Of a stretch of DNA of 64,000 nucleotides, positions 25,485 to 35,695 are shown piece by piece. The number at the start of each line of letters is the position of its first letter. The first letter of the stretch is position 1. Position numbers and translations under genes: made by a program. Source of the stretch: Flammeovirgaceae bacterium 311 (GTDB lineage Bacteria > Bacteroidota > Bacteroidia > Cytophagales > Cyclobacteriaceae); contig CP004371.1 in NCBI GenBank assembly GCA_000597885.1, positions 4,989,001 to 5,053,000 on the forward strand, written 5' to 3'. The notes beneath the pieces are model-generated. The model was not told the origin of the DNA. It saw only the letters and a list, made by a program, of their open reading frames with translations, and made no database searches.

Positions 25485-28400
25485 ATGAAGAGGATTTTAC
25501 TATTGAGCTTCGCAATGCTCATGGCCATTGGTATGGCCTGGGCTCAGCAGGCAGTAACCGGGAGAGTAATCTCCAGAGCAGACGGGCAGGGCCTGCCTGG
25601 TGTTGCTGTCAGAGTGCAAGGCACTGGTACAGGTGCTGTAACCGACATTGATGGTCGTTACAGAGTTGACGTTCCATCAGGAGATGCCACATTGGTTTAT
25701 TCTTTTGTAGGTTTCGTAGATCAGACAATTCCGGTACAGAACCGGTCTGTGATTGATGTAACGCTTGCAGAAGATGTTGAAACGCTTAGCGAAGTGGTGG
25801 TTACCGCCATGAACGTATCAAGAGAAAAAGCATCTCTTGGTTATTCGCAACAGACACTTGATGCCGATGCAGTTACTAAAGTTAAACAAGACAACTTTAT
25901 CAACTCCCTTTCGGGTAAAGTAGCTGGTGTGAACATCAGAACCAACAACACCATGGGTGGTTCTACCAACATCACCATCAGGGGTAACTCATCATTTACC
26001 AATAACCAGCCCCTGTTTATTGTAGATGGTGTACCCATCAGCAACGAAACCAACAACTCACTAAATCAGCAGAATGGCCGCCGTGGTTATGATTATGGTA
26101 ACCCTGCTGCCGATATCAACCCGGAAGATATTGCTTCCATGTCGATTTTGAAAGGTGCTGCTGCTACTGCTCTCTATGGTTCAAGAGGTCAGAATGGTGT
26201 AATCCTGATTACTACCAAAAGAGGAACAGGTAAAAAAGGTATTGGCGTTACTGTAACCAGTGGCCTTACCGTAGGTAGAATCGACAGATCTACTTTTGCC
26301 GAATACCAGAACCAGTATGGTGCAGGTTACGCCCCATTCTATTATGGGCAGAGAGAAGATGGTCCATTCCTGGAGGAAGACATCAATGGTGACGGCCAGT
26401 TAGAGTGGGTAGTTCCTACCTATGAGGATGGTTCCTATGGTGCCCAGTTCAATCCGAACCTAAGTGTATATCAGTGGAATGCCTTTGTTCCGGAATCTCC
26501 TTATTTTGGCCAGAAGCGCCCCTGGGTAGCCGGAGCAAACTCACCAGTTGAATTTTTTGAAACCCAAAAAACCTGGAACAACAGTGTATCACTGGCTGGT
26601 GGCAACGAAAAATCAAGCTTCCGTCTGAGCTACACAAACCTGGACATGAAAGACATCATGCCAAACAGCTCCATGGACAAGCATACCATTAACTTTAATG
26701 GTGCAACTGAGCTTACCAGCAGACTTTCTGCCGATGTTATGTTCCAGTACAACAGACAGGATGTTGTGGGTCGTTTCTCTACCGGTTATGGCGATAACCT
26801 GATGGCTAATTTCCGTCAGTGGTGGCAGACAAACGTAGATATTAAAGAACTTGAAGATCTTTACAGAAGAACAGGCCGTAACTACACCTGGAACCCTGGC
26901 GACTATACAGATCCTTTAACGCCTATTTTCTGGGATAATCCGTACTGGACCCGTTATGAAAACTTTAACTCAGATAACCGTGACCGTTATCTGACCAGGT
27001 TAGGTGTGAATTATAAGTTTACCGACTGGATGTCGCTGAATGTAAGTGCATCAATAGATGCCTTCAATGAAGTAAGAGAAGAAAGACGTGCTGTGGGTAG
27101 TGTGCCTACCGAGTTTGGTGTAAACAGCACAGATGAACCTTCTGGTTACGACAGAACTATAATTGCTAATGCAGAGTACAACTACAATGCTGTGCTTAAT
27201 GTAAACAGAGATCTGAACGAAGATTTCTCACTGGCTGGTTTAGTTGGTTTTAACTTAAGAAGTGAGCGCTACGACTTCACTCAGTCCTCTACCAGCGGTG
27301 GTTTGGCTGTACCAGGTTTGTATTCGCTGAGCAACTCGGTTTCCAGCAACCCATTCCCATTCACTTATCTGTGGGAAAAAGAAGTATGGGGATATTTTGC
27401 CAATGCTAACATAGGCTTCCGCGACTTCCTGTACCTGGATGGTAACTACCGGATTGACGTTTCTTCAGCTTTACCTGTAGAAAACAACCAGTATAACTAC
27501 TATTCATTAGGTTTAGGCTTTGTGTTCTCGCAACTCATTGATGCAAACTGGCTGGATTTCGGAAAGCTTAGAGCCAGCTATGGTACTGTAGGTAATGACA
27601 CAAGAGCCCTTCGCGTATATGATGTATACCAGCGTGAGGATAACTTTGGTAACACCATTCTTACCAGGCTTCCATGGACCAAGAACAACCAGAACCTGCT
27701 TCCTGAAGAAACAGCAGAGTATGAGTTTGGTCTGCAGGGTAACGTCTTCAAAAACAGGCTTAATTTTGATATTTCTTACTATAACAGAGAAACCTCTAAC
27801 CAATTGTTGAGTGTAGGTGTATCACCTGCTACTGGTTATAGCTCTAAGTTTATCAATGCCGGTACTATACAAAACAAAGGTATAGAGCTGGTACTTGGTG
27901 GTGATATTATTCGTACTACAGATGTACGTTTCAATACTACCCTAAACATGACCAGAAACAGAAGTAAAGTGCTTGACCTGGATACAGAAGATGGCACAGG
28001 ACCAGATAACTACGTACTGGCTAACTTCCAGGGGGGTGTAACCTCTAACGCTACTGTTGGTCAGCCTTTTGGTGTGCTCAGAGGTACAGGCTACCAGTAC
28101 CACGAAGGTGAGAGAGTTTTAACTGAAAGTGGTTATTACGCTGCCGTTGCCGACCAGATTATTGGAGATCCTAACCCTGATTATATCCTGGGTATCAACA
28201 ACAACCTTTCTTACAAAGGTTTCAACTTAGGCTTCCTGATTGATATGCAAAAAGGTGGCGATGTTTACTCTCTGGATATGCACTACGGACAAGGAACTGG
28301 TATTTTCGCAAATACTGTAGGTACCAACGAAAGAGGTGCCCCTATAAGAAACCCGCTTTCTGAAGGTGGAGGGGTATTCAACCCAGGCTACATCTTAACC

Positions 28401-28772
28401 GAAGAGGGTAATTATGTTGCTAACTTCAATCCTAATGCCGAAAACGCAGTATATGCACGTGCTGATTACTATGGCGGTGCGTTTTACTGGGGTAATGCCG
28501 TCAGAAACCCTAGCCAGATGACTGTATATGATGCCTCTTACGTGAAACTGCGTGAGATGTCACTGACTTACAGCCTGCCTGCTAATCTAATTGGCAAGTT
28601 TGCCAACAGAATTGACTTGTCTCTGGTAGGCAGAAACCTTTGGATCATTCACAAAAATGTACCTTATGCAGATCCTGAATCAGGTTTAGGTGCAGGACCG
28701 GCACAGGGTTACCTGTCAGGTTCTTATCCTACTGTTCGTACATTAGGTTTCAAGGTTGAAGTTGGACTATAA
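25485..28772 (+). CDS. SusC/RagA-family TonB-linked outer-membrane transporter (locus A)
   Basis: A 1095-residue protein: signal peptide to about residue 20, carboxypeptidase-regulatory-like domain (about 22-105), the TonB-box-bearing segment ETLSEVVVTA (about 98-107), plug domain with GVNIRTNNT, ITIRGNSS and LFIVDGVPI (about 115-240), then a 22-strand barrel to the C-terminal aromatic/hydrophobic end. With its SusD partner it forms a lidded importer for oligosaccharides or peptides. The first 28 nt of the gene match the locus C susC at 27 positions. The substrate is not evident; no glycoside hydrolase or peptidase is in the operon. Confidence 0.93.
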   Translation: MKRILLLSFAMLMAIGMAWAQQAVTGRVISRADGQGLPGVAVRVQGTGTGAVTDIDGRYRVDVPSGDATLVYSFVGFVDQTIPVQNRSVIDVTLAEDVETLSEVVVTAMNVSREKASLGYSQQTLDADAVTKVKQDNFINSLSGKVAGVNIRTNNTMGGSTNITIRGNSSFTNNQPLFIVDGVPISNETNNSLNQQNGRRGYDYGNPAADINPEDIASMSILKGAAATALYGSRGQNGVILITTKRGTGKKGIGVTVTSGLTVGRIDRSTFAEYQNQYGAGYAPFYYGQREDGPFLEEDINGDGQLEWVVPTYEDGSYGAQFNPNLSVYQWNAFVPESPYFGQKRPWVAGANSPVEFFETQKTWNNSVSLAGGNEKSSFRLSYTNLDMKDIMPNSSMDKHTINFNGATELTSRLSADVMFQYNRQDVVGRFSTGYGDNLMANFRQWWQTNVDIKELEDLYRRTGRNYTWNPGDYTDPLTPIFWDNPYWTRYENFNSDNRDRYLTRLGVNYKFTDWMSLNVSASIDAFNEVREERRAVGSVPTEFGVNSTDEPSGYDRTIIANAEYNYNAVLNVNRDLNEDFSLAGLVGFNLRSERYDFTQSSTSGGLAVPGLYSLSNSVSSNPFPFTYLWEKEVWGYFANANIGFRDFLYLDGNYRIDVSSALPVENNQYNYYSLGLGFVFSQLIDANWLDFGKLRASYGTVGNDTRALRVYDVYQREDNFGNTILTRLPWTKNNQNLLPEETAEYEFGLQGNVFKNRLNFDISYYNRETSNQLLSVGVSPATGYSSKFINAGTIQNKGIELVLGGDIIRTTDVRFNTTLNMTRNRSKVLDLDTEDGTGPDNYVLANFQGGVTSNATVGQPFGVLRGTGYQYHEGERVLTESGYYAAVADQIIGDPNPDYILGINNNLSYKGFNLGFLIDMQKGGDVYSLDMHYGQGTGIFANTVGTNERGAPIRNPLSEGGGVFNPGYILTEEGNYVANFNPNAENAVYARADYYGGAFYWGNAVRNPSQMTVYDASYVKLREMSLTYSLPANLIGKFANRIDLSLVGRNLWIIHKNVPYADPESGLGAGPAQGYLSGSYPTVRTLGFKVEVGL

Positions 28773-28789
28773 AATTCGATAACTGAATC

Positions 28790-30256
28790 ATGAAAAGATT
28801 ACTATATATATCAATACTTACCCTGTTTTTTATAGGGTGCGATGATCGATTGGAAGAACTGAATACGGATCAGCGTAATCCTGCAGAGGTAGATCCAACA
28901 TCTTTGTTTGCACAAGGTTTGCGCCAGACCCACGATAACATGGCTAGTATCAGTGTGAACAATAACCCTTTCAACCTGTATGCACAATACTGGGCACAGA
29001 CCACTTACCCCGACGAAAGCCAGTATAACCTGGTAACGCGTTCTATTCCTTTTTTCTTCTGGAGAGGTGTGTACAGAGATGCCTTGGCACAATTCCAGGA
29101 AGCGCGGGATTTGACTGTTACACAACTCGAATCAGGTGAATCAGGGCTGGAGGATGTAGTGTTGGAAAACAGGTTGGCTGCACTGGATATCATGATAGGT
29201 TATAATTATCATGTGCTGGTAGACGTATTCGGAGATGTGCCTTATACTGAGGCACTGGATTCTGACAACCTGCAGCCTGCGTATGATGATGCACGCGACA
29301 TCTACAACAGTGTAATAGAAAACATCCAATCTGCAACAGCTTCCATTGATCCTGAAGAACCAGGGTTTCCCTCAAATCAGGACCCAATGTACCAGGGTAA
29401 CATGGCAAAATGGCAGAAATTTGGCAACTCCCTACTATTAAGATTGGGTATGCGCCTGGCTGATGTAGACCCGTCTGCTTCTGTATCTGTTGTAAATGCT
29501 GCCTTAGCTGGTGGTGTGTTCGAAAGCAACGATGATAATGCATCTCTTACTTACCTGGGTGCTTCTCCTAATACCAACCCAATTTATGAAGATCTGGTAT
29601 TGAGTGGCCGTGCAGACTTTGTGGCAGCTAACACACTGGTTGATATCATGAACGACCTTGAGGATCCAAGAAGAGCAGCATACTTCAGGCAAAACCTGGG
29701 TGATGGTGTGTACTCAGGAGGCGTTTATGGTAGTGCAAACAACTATGGCGCCAACACTCAGGTAGGAGATGCCCTGCACCAGCCTGATTTCCCTAGTACT
29801 CTTTTGAACTATGCTGAAGTAGAATTTCTGATGGCTGAGGCTGCTGCCAGAGGTGGTTATGCTGTTGGTGGTTCTGCAGAATCTCATTATAATGAAGGTA
29901 TCGAAGCTTCTTTCAATCAGTGGGGATTGTCTGATGAACAGGCTGCTGCTTACATTTCGCAATCTGATGTTAACTACTCAACCGCTCCCGGCGACTGGAG
30001 ACAAAAAATTGGTCTGCAGATGTGGTTAGCCCTTTACAACGAAGGCTTTGAAGCATGGAGTACCTGGAGAAGACTTGACTTTGTAGCTTTGACGCCTCCC
30101 GAGGATATGGATATGGCTGATATTCCTTTGCGCTTTACTTATCCACTGGAAGAAGGACAGCTCAACAATCCTAACTATACTGCTGCAGGAGCGAAGATAG
30201 GAGGGGATGAAGTGGGCTCACCTATATTTTGGGATACACTCCAGCCTTTATTGTAA
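28790..30256 (+). CDS. SusD/RagB-family lipoprotein (SusD-like 2 type), locus A
   Basis: A 488-residue surface lipoprotein, lipobox FIGC with Cys16, followed by the TPR-helical SusD fold (YNLVTRSIPFFFWRGVYRDA, DVFGDVPYTEAL, GNMAKWQKFGNSLLLRLGMR). It caps the barrel of the preceding SusC and captures ligand. It begins 17 bp after the susC stop, so the two are co-expressed. The Asp residues right after the cysteine (CDDR) resemble Bacteroidota surface-export signals. Confidence 0.92.
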   Translation: MKRLLYISILTLFFIGCDDRLEELNTDQRNPAEVDPTSLFAQGLRQTHDNMASISVNNNPFNLYAQYWAQTTYPDESQYNLVTRSIPFFFWRGVYRDALAQFQEARDLTVTQLESGESGLEDVVLENRLAALDIMIGYNYHVLVDVFGDVPYTEALDSDNLQPAYDDARDIYNSVIENIQSATASIDPEEPGFPSNQDPMYQGNMAKWQKFGNSLLLRLGMRLADVDPSASVSVVNAALAGGVFESNDDNASLTYLGASPNTNPIYEDLVLSGRADFVAANTLVDIMNDLEDPRRAAYFRQNLGDGVYSGGVYGSANNYGANTQVGDALHQPDFPSTLLNYAEVEFLMAEAAARGGYAVGGSAESHYNEGIEASFNQWGLSDEQAAAYISQSDVNYSTAPGDWRQKIGLQMWLALYNEGFEAWSTWRRLDFVALTPPEDMDMADIPLRFTYPLEEGQLNNPNYTAAGAKIGGDEVGSPIFWDTLQPLL

Positions 30257-30283
30257 CAGCTACCTTATTAATACAGATACATA

Positions 30284-31561
30284 ATGAAAAATAGAATATA
30301 TATAGCATTTATATTCCTGCTAACTGCGTTTGCAGTATCATGCGAAGACTATGAAATGGATGAGTTCACGGGTCCATATCGCCTGAATTTAGCAGGTCCT
30401 GAACATGTAGCTCCTGGTGATGAAGAAGAGTACACCATTGGAGATATCGCTAACCCTGAATCTTATAACTGGACAGTTACAGGCCCCGCTACCATCACCA
30501 GCGGGACCACTGGCAATACTGTAACAGTAGCGTTCCAGGAGCAAGTAGGCGATGTAACCCTTTCTGTTACTAACGGCAGAGATTCCCGTGATTATCACAT
30601 CACAGTTGAGAATGTGGAGCCGGCAGTAAGCACCTCATATAACCCCGCTGGTTATGGCGCATTGATGAGCGGTGCTTCCGATACTGTATTCTTCAGCTTT
30701 GACGCACCTCTTGCTAAGGATCCTGACTTACTGATGAATGAAGATATCTCTGAATTCATGTCGGGCAGCTTAGGAGAGCTTATCAAGGTAGATGCACAGA
30801 ATTACTATGCTATCTACACTGCTGGTGAGGGTAATGGTACTCCGCAGGCTATGTTCAGAAACATTATTGCCGCTTCTACTTACGGTTCTGATACCCTGGA
30901 TAGTGTAATGGTGCAGCTGTACCGTGTAGACAATATTGCGCCGGTAGCGGATGTATCTTACTCAGAACAATTAGTAAATGACAGCACAGTTGTTACCGTT
31001 ACTGTAACCTTTAGTGAAGCCGTTACTTTTGCAAACAGAGCTGACAGTGCTTTATATGTTACATTCTCCGGTGCAGGTGTTGAAACAGAGAGAGATACAC
31101 TGGTTCAGTCTTCCGACGATCCTTTGGTATATACTTATGAGTACACGGTAAATGGGGAAGGGAACGGAACGGTAGATGTTGAATTTGAAAACATCATGGA
31201 CCAGGCCGGAAACCCACTTACCATTGTGAATTACGAGTCCGAACTGATGGTTGATAACTTCAGACCTGTAGTGCTGGGAACGGCCATGGCTAATGGTAGC
31301 TCAGCTATCATAAGTATATCCGCCAACGAGGCAGCAACAGGTATGTACCTGATTCTGGATAGCGAGGAAGATGCTCCGGAAGATGCTGAAGCCTTCATGG
31401 AAATGTCGGGTGTTGCCTCTGGTTCCTTAGAGCTTAATGCTATTACCCCGAAAAGGACTACTGTTGGCCTTACTTCCGGAGAATATGTTGTTTACTTCCT
31501 GGCTCAGGACAGAGCTGGTAATTACAGCACAATTCAGGATACCAGCTTAACAATTCAGTAG
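30284..31561 (+). CDS. SusE-like surface lipoprotein with Ig/PKD-like domains
   Basis: A 425-residue lipoprotein (lipobox FAVSC, Cys20, then acidic EDYEMDE, a likely surface-export signal). A PKD-like beta domain (about residues 38-110, SYNWTVTGPATI), a middle domain and two further Ig-like beta domains follow, the last two resembling each other (VTFSEAVTF..., DQAGNPL, QDRAGNYS). Position as third gene after susC and susD suggests an accessory binding lipoprotein. No enzyme motif seen. A strong terminator follows. Confidence 0.82.
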   Translation: MKNRIYIAFIFLLTAFAVSCEDYEMDEFTGPYRLNLAGPEHVAPGDEEEYTIGDIANPESYNWTVTGPATITSGTTGNTVTVAFQEQVGDVTLSVTNGRDSRDYHITVENVEPAVSTSYNPAGYGALMSGASDTVFFSFDAPLAKDPDLLMNEDISEFMSGSLGELIKVDAQNYYAIYTAGEGNGTPQAMFRNIIAASTYGSDTLDSVMVQLYRVDNIAPVADVSYSEQLVNDSTVVTVTVTFSEAVTFANRADSALYVTFSGAGVETERDTLVQSSDDPLVYTYEYTVNGEGNGTVDVEFENIMDQAGNPLTIVNYESELMVDNFRPVVLGTAMANGSSAIISISANEAATGMYLILDSEEDAPEDAEAFMEMSGVASGSLELNAITPKRTTVGLTSGEYVVYFLAQDRAGNYSTIQDTSLTIQ

Positions 31562-31634
31562 TGAATTGTCTGTCAACAGAAGACAATAATTATCAATGTT
31601 TTTAATTACAACATTGTTTAAGTTCTGATTTAGA

Positions 31635-31667
31635 AGAGATTGCCTCCCTGAGGCAATCTCTTTTTTT
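31635..31667 (+). terminator. Intrinsic terminator after locus A
   Basis: Perfect 12-bp stem AGAGATTGCCTC/GAGGCAATCTCT (31635-31646 and 31650-31661) with a CCT loop and a T run to 31667. Confidence 0.95.
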
Positions 31668-31901
31668 ATAAGTAAGGCTGAGGATTCGCCCTCCTTTAAT
31701 CAGGATTGGCCAGGTTTAGAAATAGTTTCAGCTTTATAAATTTCACTCCTGCTGAATCAACCATATTATTGCGAAAATTTCTTAATTTAGGTCAGGTTTG
31801 ATAATGTTAATTTTTACATGCCTGATGTATTGGCTCCAGCATCAGCAATTTTTATCAGCTAATATTATCTCAATCTCTTCAGCAAAAGGAGAACGCTTTT
31901 C

Positions 31902-34574
31902 ATGAAAAACCGCCTTTTATTAATAGTTTGTTTGTTTGCCACCGCTACGCTCCAATTAAAAGCGCAGGGAATCAGGAACATCAGGATAAGTGATGAAGCG
32001 AATGGCAAAATGCTGACTGCCTTTTTGCAGGAGATAGAAAAGGAACATAAGCTGGATTTTATTTTCAATGATGCAGATATTGCCCCGCTTGTAGTTTCAG
32101 GAATAACAGATGGAATGTTTTTGAACAGTTATCTGGAGGTGCTTTTGGGCCAGTATGATCTTCAGCTGGTGAGAGCCCGTACCAATGTCTTTTTCATTCT
32201 TAACAAAGCTCAGAAAACACAATTCGAGCAGAAGAATCAAAGTTATTTAATACTCACCAAACAACAATCTAAAGAACAGCTCCTCAGGGGAGTGCTGAAA
32301 GATGCCGAAAGCAGGGAGCCTGTTATTGGGGCCCGTGTTGTGATTCCAAAAACAGGGGCAGGTGTTTTAACAGATGTAAATGGTAGTTTTCAGCTAACTA
32401 CCCCAGCAGGGGTGCAGGAGCTTGAAATTAGCTATGTTGGTTATGAAACAGCCTCTTATTTAGTAGGATTTAGTCCTTTGATAGAAACAAGTACGCTTAG
32501 CATTAGCCTGCAAGCTGCTGAAACAGAGCTGGAGGGTGTAACCATCACGGCAGAAAGAGAAGATAATAACATACAGAGCGTGGTGCCCGGCATTCAAAGA
32601 ATGGGCATAGAAGCCATTAAACAATTACCTACTTTTTTGGGAGAAGTAGATCCAGTAAAAAGTATGACAACGCTTCCGGGTGTAAGCACGGTTGGCGAGC
32701 TTTCTTCCGGCTTTAACGTACGTGGCGGCGAAACAGGGCAGAATCTGATCCTGCAGGATGGTGCCGTTATCTATAATCCAACCCACCTTTTCGGCTTTTT
32801 CTCAGCCTTCAATCCTGATATTGTAAATGATGTGGCCCTGTACAAAGGTGGGGGCCCGGCAGCCTTTGGGGGGCGCGTATCCTCTGTTCTGGATGTAAAG
32901 CTTAGAAATGGCGATGCTGGCAGGCATACCATAAAGGGAGGAGTGGGCCTGGTTTCCAGCAGACTTGGGCTGGAAGGACCCATCATCAAAAATAAAGCTT
33001 CCTATATAATAGGAGGCAGGGCTTCTCACAGCAACTGGCTTTTAAAAGCAACTGATAATATACAGCTGCAAAACAGCTCTGCCAGTTTTTATGATGTTAC
33101 AGCCAAAACATTTTTCCGCCTCAACGAAAATAATTACCTGAGCTTTACCGCTTACAAAAGCAACGACAGCTTTCGTTTTGCCTCCGACACAACCTTTAGC
33201 TGGGGCACAACAAACGCCTCTCTCAGGTGGGACCATACCTTCAGAGATAATCTTTTCAGTGGATTAACCCTTGCTTTCAGTGATTACCATAGCAGTGTTG
33301 CCGATGATAATGAAATAGATGCTCATACTTATAAGAATGGAATAAAAAATATCAGACTGCATTACGATATAGGGAATAAAACCCGTGAATGGCTGCAATA
33401 CAACTTTGGCCTGGAAGTAAATGGTACCCTGCTGGAACCGGGAGAGCTAAAGCCTGATCTGGAGGGGGGGAATGTATTTGCGGTAGATCTGAATGACCAG
33501 ACTGTACTGGAAACTGCTGTTTACTGGCAGGGCGATTTTAACCTGTCACAGAAGTGGGCATTATCTGCGGGGCTCAGATACTCCCATTTTTTAAGGCTGG
33601 GACAGGACCAGATTTATATTTTTGATTACAACAACATCAGGGGCCGGTATCCGGCAATTACAGATAGCATACATTATGGCAGTGGAGAGCTTATCACTGA
33701 CTATGGTGGTTTTGAGCCCCGGCTTTCTGTACGGTACCTGCTCAATAGCAGTACTTCCATAAAATCAAGCTATTACCGCACCTATCAGTACCTGCACCTC
33801 ATATCGAACACAACCTCTGCCACCCCGCAGGATTACTGGGTGGCCAGCGGCCCTTACCTGGAGCCGGCAATTAGCGACCAGGTGTCGCTGGGGGTTTTCA
33901 AAAACCTGCTTGAAAACAGCTATGAGTTTTCAGTAGAAGGCTTCTACCGGAAAATGACCAATGCAGTAGACTATATTGAGGGTGCTGATATAACATTGAA
34001 CAAGGCACTGGAAGCAGGGTTGGTGAGCGGAGAAGGGCGCGCTTATGGTGTGGAATTACTGGCCCGTAAAAACAGTGGCAGGTTTGAAGGCTGGGTAGCC
34101 TACACCTATTCCAGAAGTTTAAGGAGATTTTCCGCCAATGAAAACGGATTACAGAAAATAAATGGTGGCGACTATTATCCCACCCAGTTTGATCAGCCAC
34201 ACAACCTGTCAGTTATTCTAAACTATAAACTAGGGGCCAGGGCAACATTCTCGAGCAACTTTAGCTATAGCACGGGCAGACCCATTACAATCCCTGTTTC
34301 TAAATTCAGTTATGATGCCTACTTAGCTGTATTAAATTATTCTGAAAGACACGAATACAGAATTCCTGATTACCACCGCCTGGATCTTTCCCTGACCATA
34401 GAGGGAAAGGCCCGGAAAAGCACCCGCTTTAGAGGAGACTGGGTATTTTCGGTGTACAATGTTTACAGCAGAGACAATGTCTACTCAATTTTCTTCACTA
34501 AATGGGGTAACGCCAGAAAGCTCTCCATTCTGGGGAGTGCTTTTCCTTCTGTTAACTATAACTTCAGATTCTAA
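31902..34574 (+). CDS. TonB-dependent receptor with N-terminal STN domain (locus B)
   Basis: An 890-residue outer-membrane receptor: signal peptide (about residues 1-21), STN/secretin-N domain (about 30-105, as in FecA), carboxypeptidase-regulatory-like domain (about 128-210), plug with VRGGETGQNLILQDGAVIYN (about 274-293) and barrel. STN receptors usually signal to an anti-sigma/ECF sigma pair, yet neither gene is nearby. A good ribosome-binding site, AAGGAGA, lies 10 nt upstream. Its stop overlaps the next start in TAATG, so receptor and DUF4249 lipoprotein are coupled; this pair is widespread in Bacteroidota and of unknown substrate. The 340-bp gap upstream holds the locus A terminator and otherwise nothing recognised. 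Confidence 0.92.
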   Translation: MKNRLLLIVCLFATATLQLKAQGIRNIRISDEANGKMLTAFLQEIEKEHKLDFIFNDADIAPLVVSGITDGMFLNSYLEVLLGQYDLQLVRARTNVFFILNKAQKTQFEQKNQSYLILTKQQSKEQLLRGVLKDAESREPVIGARVVIPKTGAGVLTDVNGSFQLTTPAGVQELEISYVGYETASYLVGFSPLIETSTLSISLQAAETELEGVTITAEREDNNIQSVVPGIQRMGIEAIKQLPTFLGEVDPVKSMTTLPGVSTVGELSSGFNVRGGETGQNLILQDGAVIYNPTHLFGFFSAFNPDIVNDVALYKGGGPAAFGGRVSSVLDVKLRNGDAGRHTIKGGVGLVSSRLGLEGPIIKNKASYIIGGRASHSNWLLKATDNIQLQNSSASFYDVTAKTFFRLNENNYLSFTAYKSNDSFRFASDTTFSWGTTNASLRWDHTFRDNLFSGLTLAFSDYHSSVADDNEIDAHTYKNGIKNIRLHYDIGNKTREWLQYNFGLEVNGTLLEPGELKPDLEGGNVFAVDLNDQTVLETAVYWQGDFNLSQKWALSAGLRYSHFLRLGQDQIYIFDYNNIRGRYPAITDSIHYGSGELITDYGGFEPRLSVRYLLNSSTSIKSSYYRTYQYLHLISNTTSATPQDYWVASGPYLEPAISDQVSLGVFKNLLENSYEFSVEGFYRKMTNAVDYIEGADITLNKALEAGLVSGEGRAYGVELLARKNSGRFEGWVAYTYSRSLRRFSANENGLQKINGGDYYPTQFDQPHNLSVILNYKLGARATFSSNFSYSTGRPITIPVSKFSYDAYLAVLNYSERHEYRIPDYHRLDLSLTIEGKARKSTRFRGDWVFSVYNVYSRDNVYSIFFTKWGNARKLSILGSAFPSVNYNFRF

Positions 34575-35695
34575 TGGTCAGATCAATTATAAGGCTGGTG
34601 CTAATTGCCTGCATGTTAACAGGCTGTATTGAGCCATATACATTTGTTATTGAGAATAACTATCCTACACTGGTCGTGGAAGGATTCATTTCTGATGTTT
34701 CCTATAACGAAACAGTTGGCTATCCTTCTGATGGTCGTTACTTTACGGTAATCTTACGCTACACCAGCGATGTAAGTGCTACGATAGACAAATTAGCAGA
34801 AAACGCGTCCGTGACCTTGATATCTGATTCGGGAGAACGATGGATATATTCACAATCCCCCCGGAAGCCAGGTCATTATTTTTTGGATAACAAAGATTTT
34901 AAGGCCAGGGCTGGAACCGAATATAAGCTTCAGATAAGCCTTGCAGATGGAAAATCATATGAATCTGGCTGGGAAAAACTGCCTGAGAATGCCACAGATG
35001 CCATTGGTGCCATAGATTTTGAGGAAACAAGCAAACAGGTATATGAGGTGCAGGCGGGAGAAGAAGTGGTTACTACCAGAAAAGGCATAAACTTACGCAT
35101 AGATCTACCCAGGCGGGAGCCGGGAAATACTGTTTATTACAGATGGAAATTTGAGCCAACCTGGATATACGTTGCACCGCTGGCAAGGTCCAGCCAGCCA
35201 GATTTCAGATGTTGGGCTACCAGCGGAAATTTTCTCTCCGGCTATGCCCTGCAGGCCGATCATACAGGGGGCTACAAAAAAGATTTGTTCTTTATGGAGG
35301 TTGATGGGAATGAACGCATTTTTGAACGGTTGTCGGTGCTGGTAAATCAATATGCTATGACTGAAGACCATTACTACTTCTGGAAAGAAATGCAGGATCA
35401 GGCGGAGGGTGGGTTCATACAGGATAAACCTCCCTACAATCTTCAGACAAATATAAAAGCTGTGGATAGCGACGAACGTGTTTCCGGCTATTTTGGAGTA
35501 GTGAATGAAGAGGCAAAAAGATGGTATTTCAGTACCAAAGACCTGTCGTATTATGTCTATGATTATCTGAAGGAAGAATGCCTGAAGCCCTACGGGCCAC
35601 CGGTCAGGGGTGAACCTAATCCCTGCTTAAGCTGTCTGGCATATCCCCATGGTTCTGCAACCAACATCAAACCCTCCTGGTGGGAGGGGCAGTAG
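34574..35695 (+). CDS. DUF4249 lipoprotein (locus B)
   Basis: A 373-residue lipoprotein, lipobox MLTGC (Cys18) then IEPY. The beta-rich N-terminal domain (NNYPTLVVEGFISD, about residues 28-41) and a Cys-containing tail are the DUF4249 pattern. It overlaps the receptor stop by one base (TAATG), implying translational coupling, and probably acts as the receptor's surface partner. Cysteines near the C-terminus (ECLKPYG, NPCLSCLAY) may form disulfides. No terminator was recognised after it. Confidence 0.88.
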   Translation: MVRSIIRLVLIACMLTGCIEPYTFVIENNYPTLVVEGFISDVSYNETVGYPSDGRYFTVILRYTSDVSATIDKLAENASVTLISDSGERWIYSQSPRKPGHYFLDNKDFKARAGTEYKLQISLADGKSYESGWEKLPENATDAIGAIDFEETSKQVYEVQAGEEVVTTRKGINLRIDLPRREPGNTVYYRWKFEPTWIYVAPLARSSQPDFRCWATSGNFLSGYALQADHTGGYKKDLFFMEVDGNERIFERLSVLVNQYAMTEDHYYFWKEMQDQAEGGFIQDKPPYNLQTNIKAVDSDERVSGYFGVVNEEAKRWYFSTKDLSYYVYDYLKEECLKPYGPPVRGEPNPCLSCLAYPHGSATNIKPSWWEGQ

